NCBI RefSeq assembly: GCF_045679555.1
Contig: NC_092087.1
Location: 85,204,367 to 85,268,366 of the forward strand
Direction of reading: 5' to 3'
Source of the DNA: Salvelinus alpinus
Taxonomy: Eukaryota; Chordata; Actinopteri; Salmoniformes; Salmonidae
Length of the DNA: 64,000 nucleotides
The position numbers and the translations under genes were made by a program. This document shows, piece by piece, positions 17,459-28,099 of this stretch. The stretch's first letter is position 1. Each line of letters opens with the position of its first letter. Under the pieces are notes generated by a model that was not told the DNA's origin, made no database searches, and worked only from the letters and a program-made list of their open reading frames with translations.

Positions 17459-18015
17459 TATACAGACCTGATCTACAAAAAGAGTCAACAGAGACTATAC
17501 TTTCTCAAAAAGCTGGAACCTTTTAATGTTGACTGTACTATGCTGACTCTGTTTTACAAATCTTCCATTGAGAGTATTTAAACTTTTTGTATTCTTTGTT
17601 GGTTTGGCAATGCCACTGTCAGACAGAAAAATATGCTGAGAAGGATTATCAACACTGCAAGCAAGGTACTTGGAGTCAAACAGACAGACTTGGATGAGAT
17701 CATTAAGGTCAGGGCCCTCAGTCAGGCTCCAAGCCACCCCCTGTACCCAGACTTTGAACTACTCGCCTCTGAGTGCAGGTATAGGGCACCTCCTGGCATG
17801 AAAAACAGAACTAGACAATCAATTGTGCCAGGTGTGATATCCCTCCTAAACAGCTCAGGCTAATGTTCCTATAGACCCAGTATGGCCAGCGGGCTAGTCT
17901 CCTTTTATTGGTATATAATTGTTATGAATGTTGTGTTGTCAATTTGTTTTCTACTGTATTTAAATGCCACTTTAAACGCGTACATGATACTGCAACAACA
18001 TGTCCTCATGGGGAC
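17459..18015 (+). mobile_element. Host LINE, 3' part, resuming after the nested insertions
   Basis: Reads DLIYKKSQQRLYFLKKLEPF, FGNATVRQKNMLRRIINTA and ends SIVPGVISLLNSSG at 17863, with a GGGACAATAAAGTAAG 3' end near 18010. It continues the ORF interrupted at 13757 (same strand, next conserved block). A stop and frame changes are present. Confidence 0.78.
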
Positions 18016-18159
18016 AATAAAGTAAGATGGGTCCAGCCAGATAGCTGGGTCCATAGCTAGGTCCGGCAGGCCAGATAGCTGGTCTGGTCCCATCTGGCCG
18101 GCCGATTGGTCCCATTTGACCGGCCGACTGGTACTATCTGGCTGGCCGAGGGGGAGATG

Positions 18160-19360
18160 ACTCTTGGTGCTGGGTCTCCCTAGACCAGCAGAAGGCAGTA
18201 GAGTGAGTCAGGTTAAGGTCTGACTCTTGGTGCTGTTTCTCCCTAGACCAGCAGAAGGCAGTAGAGTGAGTCAGGTTAAGGTCTGACTCTTGGTGCTGGT
18301 TCTCCCTAGACCACCAGAAGGCAGTAGAGTGAGTCAGGTTAAGGTCTGACTCTTGGTGCTGGTTCTCCCTAGACCAGCAGAAGGCAGTAGAGTGAGTCAG
18401 GTTAAGGTCTGACGCTTGGTGCTGTGTCTCCCTAGACCACCAGAAGGCAGTAGAGTGAGTCAGGCTAAGGTCTGACTCTTGGTGCTGTGTCTCCCTAGAC
18501 CACCAAAAGGCAGTAGAGTGAGTCAGGTTAAGGTCTGACTCTTGGTGCTGTTTCTCCCTAGACCACCAGAAGGCAGTAGAGTGAGTCAGGTTAAGGTCTG
18601 ACTCTTGGTGCTGTGTCTCCCTAGACCACCAGAAGGCAGTAGAGTGAGTCAGGTTAAGGTCTGACTCTTGGTGCTGTGTCTCCCTAGACCACCAGAAGGC
18701 AGTAGAGTGAGCCAGGTTAAGGTCTGACTCTTGGTGCTGGGTCTCCCTAGACCACCAGAAGGCAGTAGAGTGAGTCAGGTTAAGGTCTGACTCTTGGTGC
18801 TGGGTCTCCCTAGACCACCAGAAGGCAGTAGAGTGAGTCAGGTTAAGGTCTGACGCTTGGTGCTGTGTCTCCCTAGACCACCAGAAGGCAGTAGAGTGAG
18901 TCAGGTTAAGGTCTGACTCTTGGTGCTGTGTCTCCCTAGACGACCAGAAGGCAGTAGAGTGAGTCAGGTTAAGGTCTGACTCTTGGTGCTGTGTCTCCCT
19001 AGACCACCAGAAGGCAGTAGAGTGAGTCAGGTTAAGGTCTGACTCTTGGTGCTGTGTCTCCCTAGACCACCAGAAGGCAGTAGAGTGAGTCAGGTTAAGG
19101 TCTGACTCTTGGTGCTGTGTCTCCCTAGACCACCAGAAGGCAGTAGAGTGAGTCAGGTTAAGGTCTGACTCTTGGTGCTGTGTCTCCCTAGACCACCAGA
19201 AGGCAGTAGAGTGAGTCAGGCTAAGGTCTGACTCTTGGTGCTGTGTCTCCCTAGACCACCAGAAGGCAGTAGAGTGAGTCAGGTTAAGGTCTGACTCTTG
19301 GTGCTGTGTCTCCCTAGACCAGCAGAAGGCAGTAGAGTGAGTCAGGTTAAGGTCTGACCA
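18160..19360. repeat. 63-bp minisatellite, about 19 copies
   Basis: Units contain GACTCTTGGTGCTGTGTCTC, CCTAGACCACCAGAAGGCAG and TAGAGTGAGTCAGGTTAAGG at 63-bp spacing. The period is 21 codons, which leaves a 445-codon frame open on the minus strand (19471-18134). That frame is repeat-derived and not called a gene. Confidence 0.96.
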
Positions 19361-20097
19361 ACATAGGAGAAAGAACCAGAACACACAGATACCAAAAAGT
19401 AATATATTCATCTGACCTTTTAAGGAGTTCTTCTGATTGGCTGAGACAGAGCCCGAGCAAAGAGAAAGCATGAAGTATTGACCAATTCCATATCGGGATG
19501 AGTTACAATTTGGTGCTTACGCCCGAATGGTTGTGGGAGTTGGAGATGGAGTCAGGGGAACCAATAGAGGGTGAGAAGAAGGCTTGCAGGAAAAAAAGAA
19601 GAAAGTGGAACATCTTAAGAGTAAATATGGAGTAAATATGGAGTAAATATGGAGTAAATATGGAGTGCTGCAGAAGGGGATTGAACATGATGAGGATGAA
19701 TTAACTGCGGTAGCAGGTGCGGTGAAGAACACCTAGTTTGAGCCTCGTCCCGATGGTGAGGAAGTCCTTTTTTCCCCAGTCGCAGTGAGGTTTTTGGAGA
19801 GAATGGGTCCTTGCCTTCTGGCTGATCCATAAGTGATTTCAGGTTGGGTGGAGAAGTGGTTGGGGAATGCTGGGTCGGGGAAAGTGGAATCGTGTAGATT
19901 TGTTGCGATTCTGCCATCCAGAGGGAGCGTACGCACCACGTGACTGGGGAACTGTGACTTGCTTTCCTCTCTGGAGCAGGGCACCATTGAAAGGATTGAT
20001 AACTGGAGTGGCGCTCAGTGGCGTGTGTGTGAAGGTTTACCTCAGGCTAGCTTTCCTCCACACTGTGGAAAGGAAGCAGCTGCATTAAGGCGTGTGT
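19361..20097. other. Unrecognised intergenic stretch with a 12-bp x4 repeat
   Basis: GTAAATATGGAG is repeated four times at about 19620-19667. A 100-codon minus-strand frame (19917-19615, MAESQQIYTIPLSPTQ start) has no recognisable domain and its C-terminus is made of the 12-bp repeat. No gene is called. Confidence 0.5.
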
Positions 20098-20322
20098 TCA
20101 GTACCAGTCAAACATTTGGACACTTACTCATTCAAGGGTTTTCTTTATTTTTACTATTTTCTACATCACTACTACGAAATAACACATATGGAATCATGTA
20201 GTAACCCAAAAAGTGTTAAAAAAATCACCCCCAAAATATTTTTGAGATTCTTCAAAGCAGCCACCCTTTGCCTTGATGACAGCCTTGCACACTCTTGGCA
20301 TTCTCTCAACCAAGCGTGTGTA
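20098..20322. mobile_element. Tc1-like left end ('CAGTCAAA..TTTGGACAC' family)
   Basis: CAGTACCAGTCAAACATTTG then ACTCATTCAAGGGTTTTC and GCCACCCTTTGCCTTGATGA. It matches the left ends at 43968 and 54718. It is truncated near 20322 within CTCTCAACCAAG. Confidence 0.8.
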
Positions 20323-20484
20323 GTGAGGAGAGCATAGAGGTGAATGCCGGTACTGTTTAGCTAGATCTAGAACCCCTATCAACACTATCACACTCAAAGA
20401 GGGCTCCCTTTCACTCTCCAAACATCCTGGAAAAGATCTAGAACAAGTTCACACTGTTTGGAGTTAACGCTGAGACAGAGGTTC

Positions 20485-20565
20485 ATTTCCAAATGGCCCT
20501 ATGGGCCCTGTTCAAAAGTAGTGCACTATGTCAGGGATAGAGTGTCATTTGGGATGCAGACAGGA
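20485..20565. repeat. Dispersed repeat related to 8895-9008
   Basis: CAAAAGTAGTGCACTATGTC and AGAGTGTCATTTGGGATGCA. Flanking 20566-20985 shows no coding signal. Confidence 0.55.
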
Positions 20566-20989
20566 TCCTATCAACATTGTTGCAATACTGTAAGAAAGGT
20601 TCACCTTCCTCTTTCAAACATCCTCATCACTAAATCCTTTGGGGAGGAACGAGTTGTCTCTCTTTCTCTTAACAGTCACTATTACCACCTCATGAGTGAG
20701 AAGAGATCTTTGTGTTTCAAACACGTCCATTATCTTAGTAGGGTGTAGAGTGAAGTTGCCCCTAGACGCTGATCTTGGGTCAGTTCTGCATTTTTTCTCA
20801 CTAATGGTTATAATATTGTGATTGGTGAAGTGGAAGCTGATGCTAGATCTGTGTCTAATGAAAGATGTTGTTCACATGCTTTGTGGTACTGGGAACAGCC
20901 GTTCAGCTGTTCATTGTGTGTTTCTCTTTCTATGAAAAATATGTAGGCCTATGACTGTTTCCTTGAATTTCTCTCTCCCCACACACCAT

Positions 20990-21027
20990 GCCTCTCTCTC
21001 TCGCTCTCTCTTTCGCTCTCTCTTTCG

Positions 21028-21058
<31 letters not shown>

Positions 21059-21335
21059 CCTCACTCACTCGCTCTCTCTCCCTGACTCTCTCTCTCTCCC
21101 TCTCTTTCGCTCTCTCTCTGTCTCTGTCTTTCACTCTCTCGCTCCCTCACTCTCTCTCTCTCTCCCCCACTCTCTCTCCACCACTCTCTCTCTCTTTCGC
21201 TCTCTCTCTCTGTCTTTCTCTCTCTCCCTCACTCTCTCTCTCTCTCTCTCCCTCACTCTCTCTCTCCCTCTCTTTCGCTCGCTCACTCTCTCTCTCTCCC
21301 TCACTCTCTCTCTCTCCCTCTTTCGCTCTCTCACA
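20990..21335. repeat. CT-rich compound microsatellite
   Basis: Runs of CTCTCT broken by TTTCGCTC, CCCTCACT and GTCTTTCT. Apparent frames on both strands are compositional. Confidence 0.92.
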
Positions 21336-21823
21336 TCTGGACAGGCGTGAAACAGCTGGGTCCGTTACAGTCCTCCTAGGCAGACACACAGACACATACA
21401 CAGCACGCTGTTTCATTTCCTTACTACAGCAACCTCTCATCCCTACATCTCTCCAAGCCACCCCACCATCTCCCCCTTCTACGTTGCACCCTCTCTGGGG
21501 ACATTTGAGGTCTTCTGTGTCCTATGGAGACGCCCCTTTCTTCTCCTCCTGCCCCCATGGCAACACATTCCTGTTCTCTGCTCACTGGCTCTGATCTTTC
21601 TCTCTTCTACTCCTTTCATTCCTCTCTCATCTCTTCGTCCTCCCTCCATCTTCCCCAGGGCTACGATTCACAATCAAGATCTGGAAGAGAGGAGGCACTT
21701 GGAGGGAGGAAGAAAGAGACTGTTCTTTCTTCAGTTTTTCTCTTTTCGCAATATTTCTGGAGTGAAATGTGCTTCTGTACAGTAATGTGTTAGAAGAAAG
21801 GAGATTAATGGATGTGTTTCTGT
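21336..21823. other. Intergenic, no supported gene
   Basis: A TTCCCCAG followed by a short open stretch at 21659 was considered as an exon and rejected. No domain or matching exon is visible. Confidence 0.4.
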
Positions 21824-21947
<124 letters not shown>

Positions 21948-22570
21948 TGTGATGGACTGTGTCCTAATATGGCCCAGTGATTAGGCTTGTCTTACTTCTG
22001 ATTAATATTCACATGGAAAGAAAGAAAGAAGTTAGATAAATGAGTGTGGGATGTAGGGATAATGGAGAGATAATACCCGCTGTAGATCAGTCTGTCAGGA
22101 CAGAACAAGGGAAGAACGGAGGGAGGGGAAGAGAGGAGGAGGAGGACCGAGGAACACGCCGGCCTGGCACTAAGCTATCTAAGCCAACTAAATAACGTCA
22201 TCCTCAAGCCAAGCTGGCGAAAATGAGAGAGAGAGAGAGAGAGAGAGATAGAGGGAGGAAGAGAGAGAAAAATAGAGGGAGGGAGGGAGAAATAGAGGGA
22301 GGGAGGGAAGGAGAGAGAAAAAAAGAGAGAAATATATAGAGAGGGAGGGGGTAAACGAGGTCATGCCAGGCGAAGTGGAGGGAGGGAGGAAGGGAGGGAG
22401 GGATGGTGGAACACAGCCAACCAGTGAAAAGGGAGGTTTAGGGATGAGTTAAATGGTGGTAGGCTTTAGTTGAGGTCATCTTGATATCACGGTATAGTGG
22501 TGGCTGGATATGCATTATGCAGACATAAAACATTCTACTAAGACTGTAATTACACTATGTGACAACTTGA
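21948..22570. other. Intergenic, purine-rich patches
   Basis: GA and GGGA simple repeats at about 22224-22420 lie between non-repetitive DNA. No coding signal until the LINE 5' end. Confidence 0.5.
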
Positions 22571-22574
22571 TTTG

Positions 22575-23216
22575 TTGTGGGAGCAACCAGCACTTTTTAA
22601 AAGGTACGATTAAGACGTCGCCGTAGGGGATGGCTGCCGTCTTACCGGCTCTTAACCAACCATGCTATTTTGCGTTGTTCCTCACTTGTTTTGTACATAA
22701 TGTTGCTGCTACCGTCTCTTATGACCGAAAAGAGCTTCTGGACATCAGAATTGTGATTACTCACCTTGAACTAGATGAAGAGTTCTTCTCCAATGAGTCG
22801 GGCGGGGGGGATATACTACTACAGACACCCGACCAGGCCCAGATCCCCGTGATTCACTGGAGAAGGAAACGTAGGTTTCGCAGAAAGAGATCAGGATGCC
22901 TTGTGAGCATCAGGCGACGAGCGGCTAATCTGCCCTTGCCTTCTGTCCTGCTAGCTAACGTTCAATCGCCGGAAAATAAATGGGACGAACTGAAAGCATG
23001 TTTATTCTACCAACGGGACATTAAAAACTGTAACATCTTATGTTGCACGGAGTTGTGGCTGAATGACGACATTAAGAACATACAGTATATCTCTTACTTT
23101 TTAGGGAATTTCTTAAATCTGCATTGTTGGTTAAGGGCTTGTAAGTAAGCATTTCACTGTAAGGTCTACACCTGTTTTCGGCGCATGTGACAAATAACCT
23201 TTGATTTGATTTGATT
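22575..23216 (+). mobile_element. Internally deleted LINE: 5' end joined to 3' tail
   Basis: A LINE 5' region with the ORF start at 22630 is followed directly, near 23090, by a typical LINE 3' end (AAGCATTTCACTGTAAGGTC, GCGCATGTGACAAATAACCT and a TTTGATTTGATTTG tail). Most of the endonuclease and all of the reverse transcriptase are missing, leaving about 640 bp. Confidence 0.8.
22630..23148 (+). pseudogene. Truncated LINE ORF N-terminus
   Basis: Starts MAAVLPALNQPCYFALFLTC, a hydrophobic start like that of the intact LINE at 17265, then KELLDIRIV, a basic RRKRRFRRKRSG cluster and the endonuclease start LPSVLLANVQS and CCTELWLNDD. It runs into 3' UTR sequence after about residue 150. It belongs to a family related to, but clearly diverged from, the LINE at 14320-17265. 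Confidence 0.8.
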
Positions 23217-23239
23217 CACCCTAACCTCAGGGGTTCCAA

Positions 23240-25102
23240 GATTATTTCCAGAAACTGACGGACAGGGTCTGGTAGTACCCTAGTCCTCCCTGTCAGACTG
23301 ACGGACAGGGTCTGGTAGTGCCCTAGTCCTCCCTGTCAGACTGACGGACAGGGTCTGGTAGTACCCTAGTCCTCCCTGTCAGACTGACGGACAGGGTCTG
23401 GTAGTACCCTAGTCCTCCCTGTCAGACTGACGGACAGGGTTTGGTAGTACCCTAGTCCTCCCTGTCAGACTGACGGACAGGGTCTGGTAGTGCCCTAGTC
23501 CTCCCTGTCAGACTGACGGACAGGGTCTGGTAGTACCCTAGTCCTCCCTGTCAGACTGACGGACAGGGTTTGGTAGTACCCTAGTCCTCCCTGTCAGACT
23601 GACGGACAGGGTTTGGTAGTACCCTAGTCCTCCCTGTCAGACTGACGGACAGGGTCTGGTAGTGCCCTAGTCCTCCCTGTCACACTGACGGACAGGGTCT
23701 GGTAGTACCCTAGTCCTCCCTTTCAGACTGACGGACAGAGTCTGGTAGTGCCCTAGTCCTCCCTTTCAGACTGACGGACAGGGTCTGGTAGTACCCTAGT
23801 CCTCCCTGTCAGACTGACGGACAGGGTCTGGTAGTGCCCTAGTCCTCCCTGTCAGACTGACGGACAGGGTCTGGTAGTGCCCTAGTCCTCCCTTTCAGAC
23901 TGACGGACAGAGTCTGGTAGTGCCCTAGTCCTCCCTGTCAGACTGACGGACAGGGTCTGGTAGTACCCTAGTCCTCCCTGTCAGACTGACGGACAGGGTC
24001 TGGTAGTACCCTAGTCCTCCCTGTCAGACTGACGGACAGGGTCTGGTAGTGCCCTAGTCCTCCCTGTCAGACTGACGGACAGGGTCTGATAGTACCCTAG
24101 TCCTCCCTGTCAGACTGACGGACAGGGTCTGGTAGTACCCCAGTCCTCCCTGTCAGACTGACGGACAGGGTCTGGTAGTACCCTAGTCCTCCCTTTCAGA
24201 CTGACGAACAGGGTCTGATAGTACCCCAGTCCTCCCTGTCAGACTGACGGACAGGGTCTGGTAGTACCCTAGTCCTCCCTGTCAGACTGACGGACAGGGT
24301 CTGGTAGTACCCTAGTCCTCCCTGTCAGACTGACGGACAGGGTCTGGTAGTACCCTAGTCCTCCCTGTCAGACTGACGGACAGGGTCTGATAGTACCCTA
24401 GTCCTCCCTGTCAGACTGACGGACAGGGTCTGGTAGTACCCCAGTCCTCCCTGTCAGACTGACGGACAGGGTCTGGTAGTGCCCTAGTCCTCCCTGTCAG
24501 ACTGACGGACAGGGTCTGGTAGTGCCCCAGTCCTCCCTGTCAGACTGACGGACAGGGTCTGGTAGTACCCTAGTCTTCCCTGTCAGACTGACGGACAGGG
24601 TCTGGTAGTGCCCTAGTCCTCCCTGTCAGACTGACGGACAGGGTTTGGTAGTGCCCTAGTCCTCCCTGTCAGACTGACGGACAGGGTCTGGTAGTGCCCT
24701 AGTCCTCCCTGTCAGACTGACGGACAGGGTCTGGTAGTGCCCTAGTCCTCCCTGTCAGACTGACGGACAGGGTCTGGTAGTGCTCTAGTCCTCCCTGTCA
24801 GACTGACGGACAGGGTCTGGTAGTACCCTAGTCCTCCCTGTCAGTCTGACGGACAGGGTCTGGTAGTACCCTAGTCCTCCCTGTCAGACTGACGGACAGG
24901 GTCTGGTAGTACCCTAGTCCTCCCTGTCAGACTGACGGACAGGGTCTGGTAGTACCCTAGTCCTCCCTGTCAGACTGACGGACAGGGTCTGGTAGTACCC
25001 TAGTCCTCCCTGTCAGACTGACGGACAGGGTCTGGTAGTACCCTAGTCCTCCTTGTCAGACTGACGGACAGGGTCTGGTAGTGCTCCAGTCCTCCCTGTC
25101 AG
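23240..25102. repeat. 43-bp minisatellite, about 43 copies, hairpin-forming unit
   Basis: Units contain GACTGACGGACAGGGTCTGG and TAGTACCCTAGTCCTCCCTG at 43-bp spacing (23281, 23324). Each unit has GACAGGG and CCCTGTC as inverted 7-mers about 20 nt apart. Variants (TACC/TGCC, GTCAG/TTCAG) are interspersed along the array, which fits repeated local amplification. Confidence 0.96.
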
Positions 25103-25109
25103 AATAATC

Positions 25110-27424
25110 AACAGAGGACTTGGAAAGCATTTCACCTCCCGTAGAAGTGGCACTATGGTTATAGTGAGTAACCTAATGTATGGTTCTCCAACTCTGCCTT
25201 CTAGTGAGTTTATACAAACTGTCATCTCCTACAATTCTGATAGATTGGAGACTGTCAGAAAACATGGTTGGAACGTTGATAATTTGGTTGTTATTCCATC
25301 TCCGAGGCTGATGCCCCAGGGGCAGAGTGGCCCACACTTATTGAATATTGTGTTTTTAAATGTTAGAGCAATCACTAGGAAAAACCTTTCTCGTGAATGA
25401 CCTCATTATTGAGCACAAAGTTGATTGTATGTTTCTCACTGAAACATGCCTGTCTTCAGATTGTAGTGCCACTCCCATTGAAGACTCCCCCGGACTACAG
25501 CTTTTCAAGGCATGGGGGAAAAGCCTCTATTTTTAGTAATGCTCTTAGCTGTAAGGACATTTCGTTTGGCGATTTTTGATCTTTTGAGTGTCATGCTTTA
25601 CTGTTTAAATGTCAGCCACCAGTGCTGGCTATAACCCTGTATAGGCCACCAAAGCAATGCACCACTTGCTTTGCTGATTTCTGTTGTCTATTGTCCTCGA
25701 GAACTATGATGAAGTAATTGTGTTGGGCGATTTTGATATTCATGTTGACAAAGAGACTGACTCCAAGGCCATTGAGTTTAGTAATCTTTTGAGCTCTATG
25801 GACTTTATCTAACATGTTACTGGGCCCCCCCATAACCACGCCCATACTCTGGACCTGGTTATTACCAAGGGGCTTTCTATTGACATATTCCCTATTATTG
25901 ATGTTGTTTAATCTGATCACCCCTGTGTATTTTCTACAACATTATTTCCCTTAGCACAGGGCAATACTGAACGCATTATTAAGAAATGCTATCTTACCTC
26001 TGAACATGCTACAGATTTAATTGTGTATGAACACAACATCACCTATTCTGCCTTCCTCTTCTGATGATTTAGGTGATAACTTTAATAGCAGATTAAGGGC
26101 AACCATTGATGCCATAGCTCCAGTAAAGTTGAAAAAGGCCACATCCAAACAGAGAACCCCATGGATTAGTGAGGAAACTAAAGTTTCAGGTCCATTATGA
26201 TATTCTGAGAGAGCAACTTAGCATATATAACAAGACAATTAGAAAAGCCAGAATAAATCAACAGTCCTCTTCTTGACCATTGACGGCCTGCTAAATCTTA
26301 ACCCCATATTTCAGAGATAAGATAACACACATTATAAACTGGGTGGGTCGAGCACTGATTGCTGATTGGCTGACAGCCGTGGTATATCAGACCGTATACC
26401 ACGCATATGACAAAACATTTATTTTTACTGCTCGAATTACATTGGTTACCAGTTTATAATGGTAATAAGGCAGCTCAGGGGGTTTGTGATATATGGCTAA
26501 TATACCACGGCTAAGGGTTGTTCTTATACCACACCTCCTCGGGCCTTGCTTAACTAGGCTGGGTATCAGTCAAGCAAGACCGCTGAGAAGTGTGATGATA
26601 TGTTCCCTAGCCTACCACGCAAAGGCACTATGGAGTTATTTTACCTGGTTGACACAGACATGCTCAGGAAAGTGATATCACAACTTCTAAGCCTTCTACC
26701 TGCCTATCCCCACCACCTTCTTCAAAACACTTTTTAATTACAAGCTGTTGTTAATTAATCACTCCCTGTTGACAGGCACTTTCCCCGCTACGCTAAAAAG
26801 TGCTATGGTGAAACCACTTCTGAAGAAAAGGAATCTAGATTCTTCAGTTAATGGCAATTTTCGGCCAATCTCCAACCTTCCATTCTTAAGTACAATTCTG
26901 GATTTAATATGAATTCAACAGAAAAGTACTTTTTTAAGTGCAATCTGGTTTTCATGCCCACCACAGCACAGCGCCTTAGTAAAAGTGATAAATGATTTTA
27001 AAGCCAAGGCAGATGCCAAACAGCTCTCAGTCCTTGTACTCTTGGATTTAAGTGCTGTATTCGACACTGTTGACCATGATGTCCTTCTGGGCAGATTAGA
27101 AAGGTGGGTTGGCCTCTCCGGTCCAATTCTATGTTGGATTAGGACCTATTTAACTGGTCAAAAGTTTGTCACCCTTGGTGAACATAACAGAGAAAATACT
27201 GTAGATATTACATGTGGCATTCCACACGGTTCGATTTTGGGTCAGGTACTGATCAGTTCATATATGTTACCCCTTGGCAGCGTTATCAGAAAGCACATCA
27301 TTGATTTTCACTGCTACGCAGACAACACACAACTTTGCATTTCTGTGTCACCAGACGATTTTAGCTCCACTGATAAATTATTAGTGATTTAAATACTTGG
27401 ATGGCTCACAACTTCCTAAATAAA
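25110..27424 (+). mobile_element. L2-like LINE, 5' and RT part (decayed)
   Basis: Endonuclease pieces VFLNVRAI, HKVDCMFLTETCLS, EVIVLGDFDIHVDKETDS and HAHTLDLVITKG at 25310-25900 are followed by RT pieces VKPLLKKRNLDSS, NFRPISNLPFLSTIL, LLDLSAVFDTVDHDVLLGRL, GIPHGSILG and CYADNTQLCIS (YADD replaced by YADN). Many stops are present. A palindromic repeat is inserted at 26320-26580. The ORF breaks at 27424, where three LTRs are inserted, and resumes after 29452. Confidence 0.82.
26320..26580. mobile_element. MITE-like palindromic insertion in the L2 LINE
   Basis: Contains AGCCGTGGTATAT (26375-26387) and its exact inverse ATATACCACGGCT (26500-26512), with CATTTATTTTTACTGCTC between them. I recognise this as a frequent salmonid interspersed repeat without coding capacity. 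Its exact boundaries are uncertain. Confidence 0.65.
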
Positions 27425-28099
27425 TGTCACGACTTCCGCCGAAGTCGGTCCCTCTCCTTGTTCGGCGGCGTTCGGCGGTCGACGTCACCGGCCTTCTAGC
27501 CATCACTGATCCACTTTTCATTTGTGTCAGGATGGTGTATTGGAGTCGAAGTCAAGTGCAGGAGAGCAGATTATAATGAACAGGCCCACTTTATTATAGT
27601 TCCAAAAAACGAGAGCACTACATGAAACAAACGCGCTCAAAAAACAGAACATAAAAGTAGAGCGCGTAAACTAACACCACCTAACATGAAAACAATTACA
27701 CACAACACATGATGGGAAACAGAGGGTTAAATACAAGTAGCTTAATTGGGGAAATGAAAACCAGGTGTGTATGGAAACAAGACAAGACAAATGGATATAC
27801 GAAAAATGGAGCGGCGATGGCTAGAAAGCTCGAACAAGGAGAGGGGCTGACTTCGGTAGAAGTCGTGACAATTTGTTTTGTCTTTGTCTTACACCTGGTT
27901 TCACACCTGGTTTCAATTCCCCAATTATTTAACCCTCTGTTCTCCCATGTTTGTTTGTGAGTAATTGTTTGTATGTAATACGGTCCGTTATGTGGGCTCG
28001 CTTTATTGTATTGTATTTGTCTATTTTGAGTAAATTACGTTTATTTACTCACATCTGCTGTCCTGCGCCTGACTCCTCTACACAAGCTACACACAGACC
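27425..28099 (+). mobile_element. LTR-A, interrupted by LTR-C
   Basis: Begins TGTCACGACTTCCGCCGAAG and contains TTATTTAACCCTCTGTTCTC and CTGTCCTGCGCCTGACTCCT, the arrangement seen in salmonid Ty3-type LTRs. It is split at ATTTG by LTR-C. Its right end merges with the insertion point of LTR-B at AGACC, so its own 3' terminus is not certain. Confidence 0.65.
27525..27870 (-). mobile_element. Solo LTR-C with 5-bp target duplication ATTTG
   Basis: Read on the minus strand it begins TGTCACGACTTCTACCGAAG and ends CACCATCCTGACA. ATTTG flanks it at 27520-27524 and 27871-27875. It is 346 bp, of the same family as LTR-A, and inserted into LTR-A in reverse orientation. Confidence 0.88.

Noticed and set aside
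18134-19471. 445-codon minus-strand frame
   Set aside because: 63-bp minisatellite with period divisible by three; no non-repeat domain or start context.
19615-19917. 100-codon minus-strand frame
   Set aside because: No recognisable family; the C-terminus is encoded by a 12-bp tandem repeat.
21659-21793. Possible exon after TTCCCCAG
   Set aside because: Short, no domain, no partner exon, surrounded by simple repeats.
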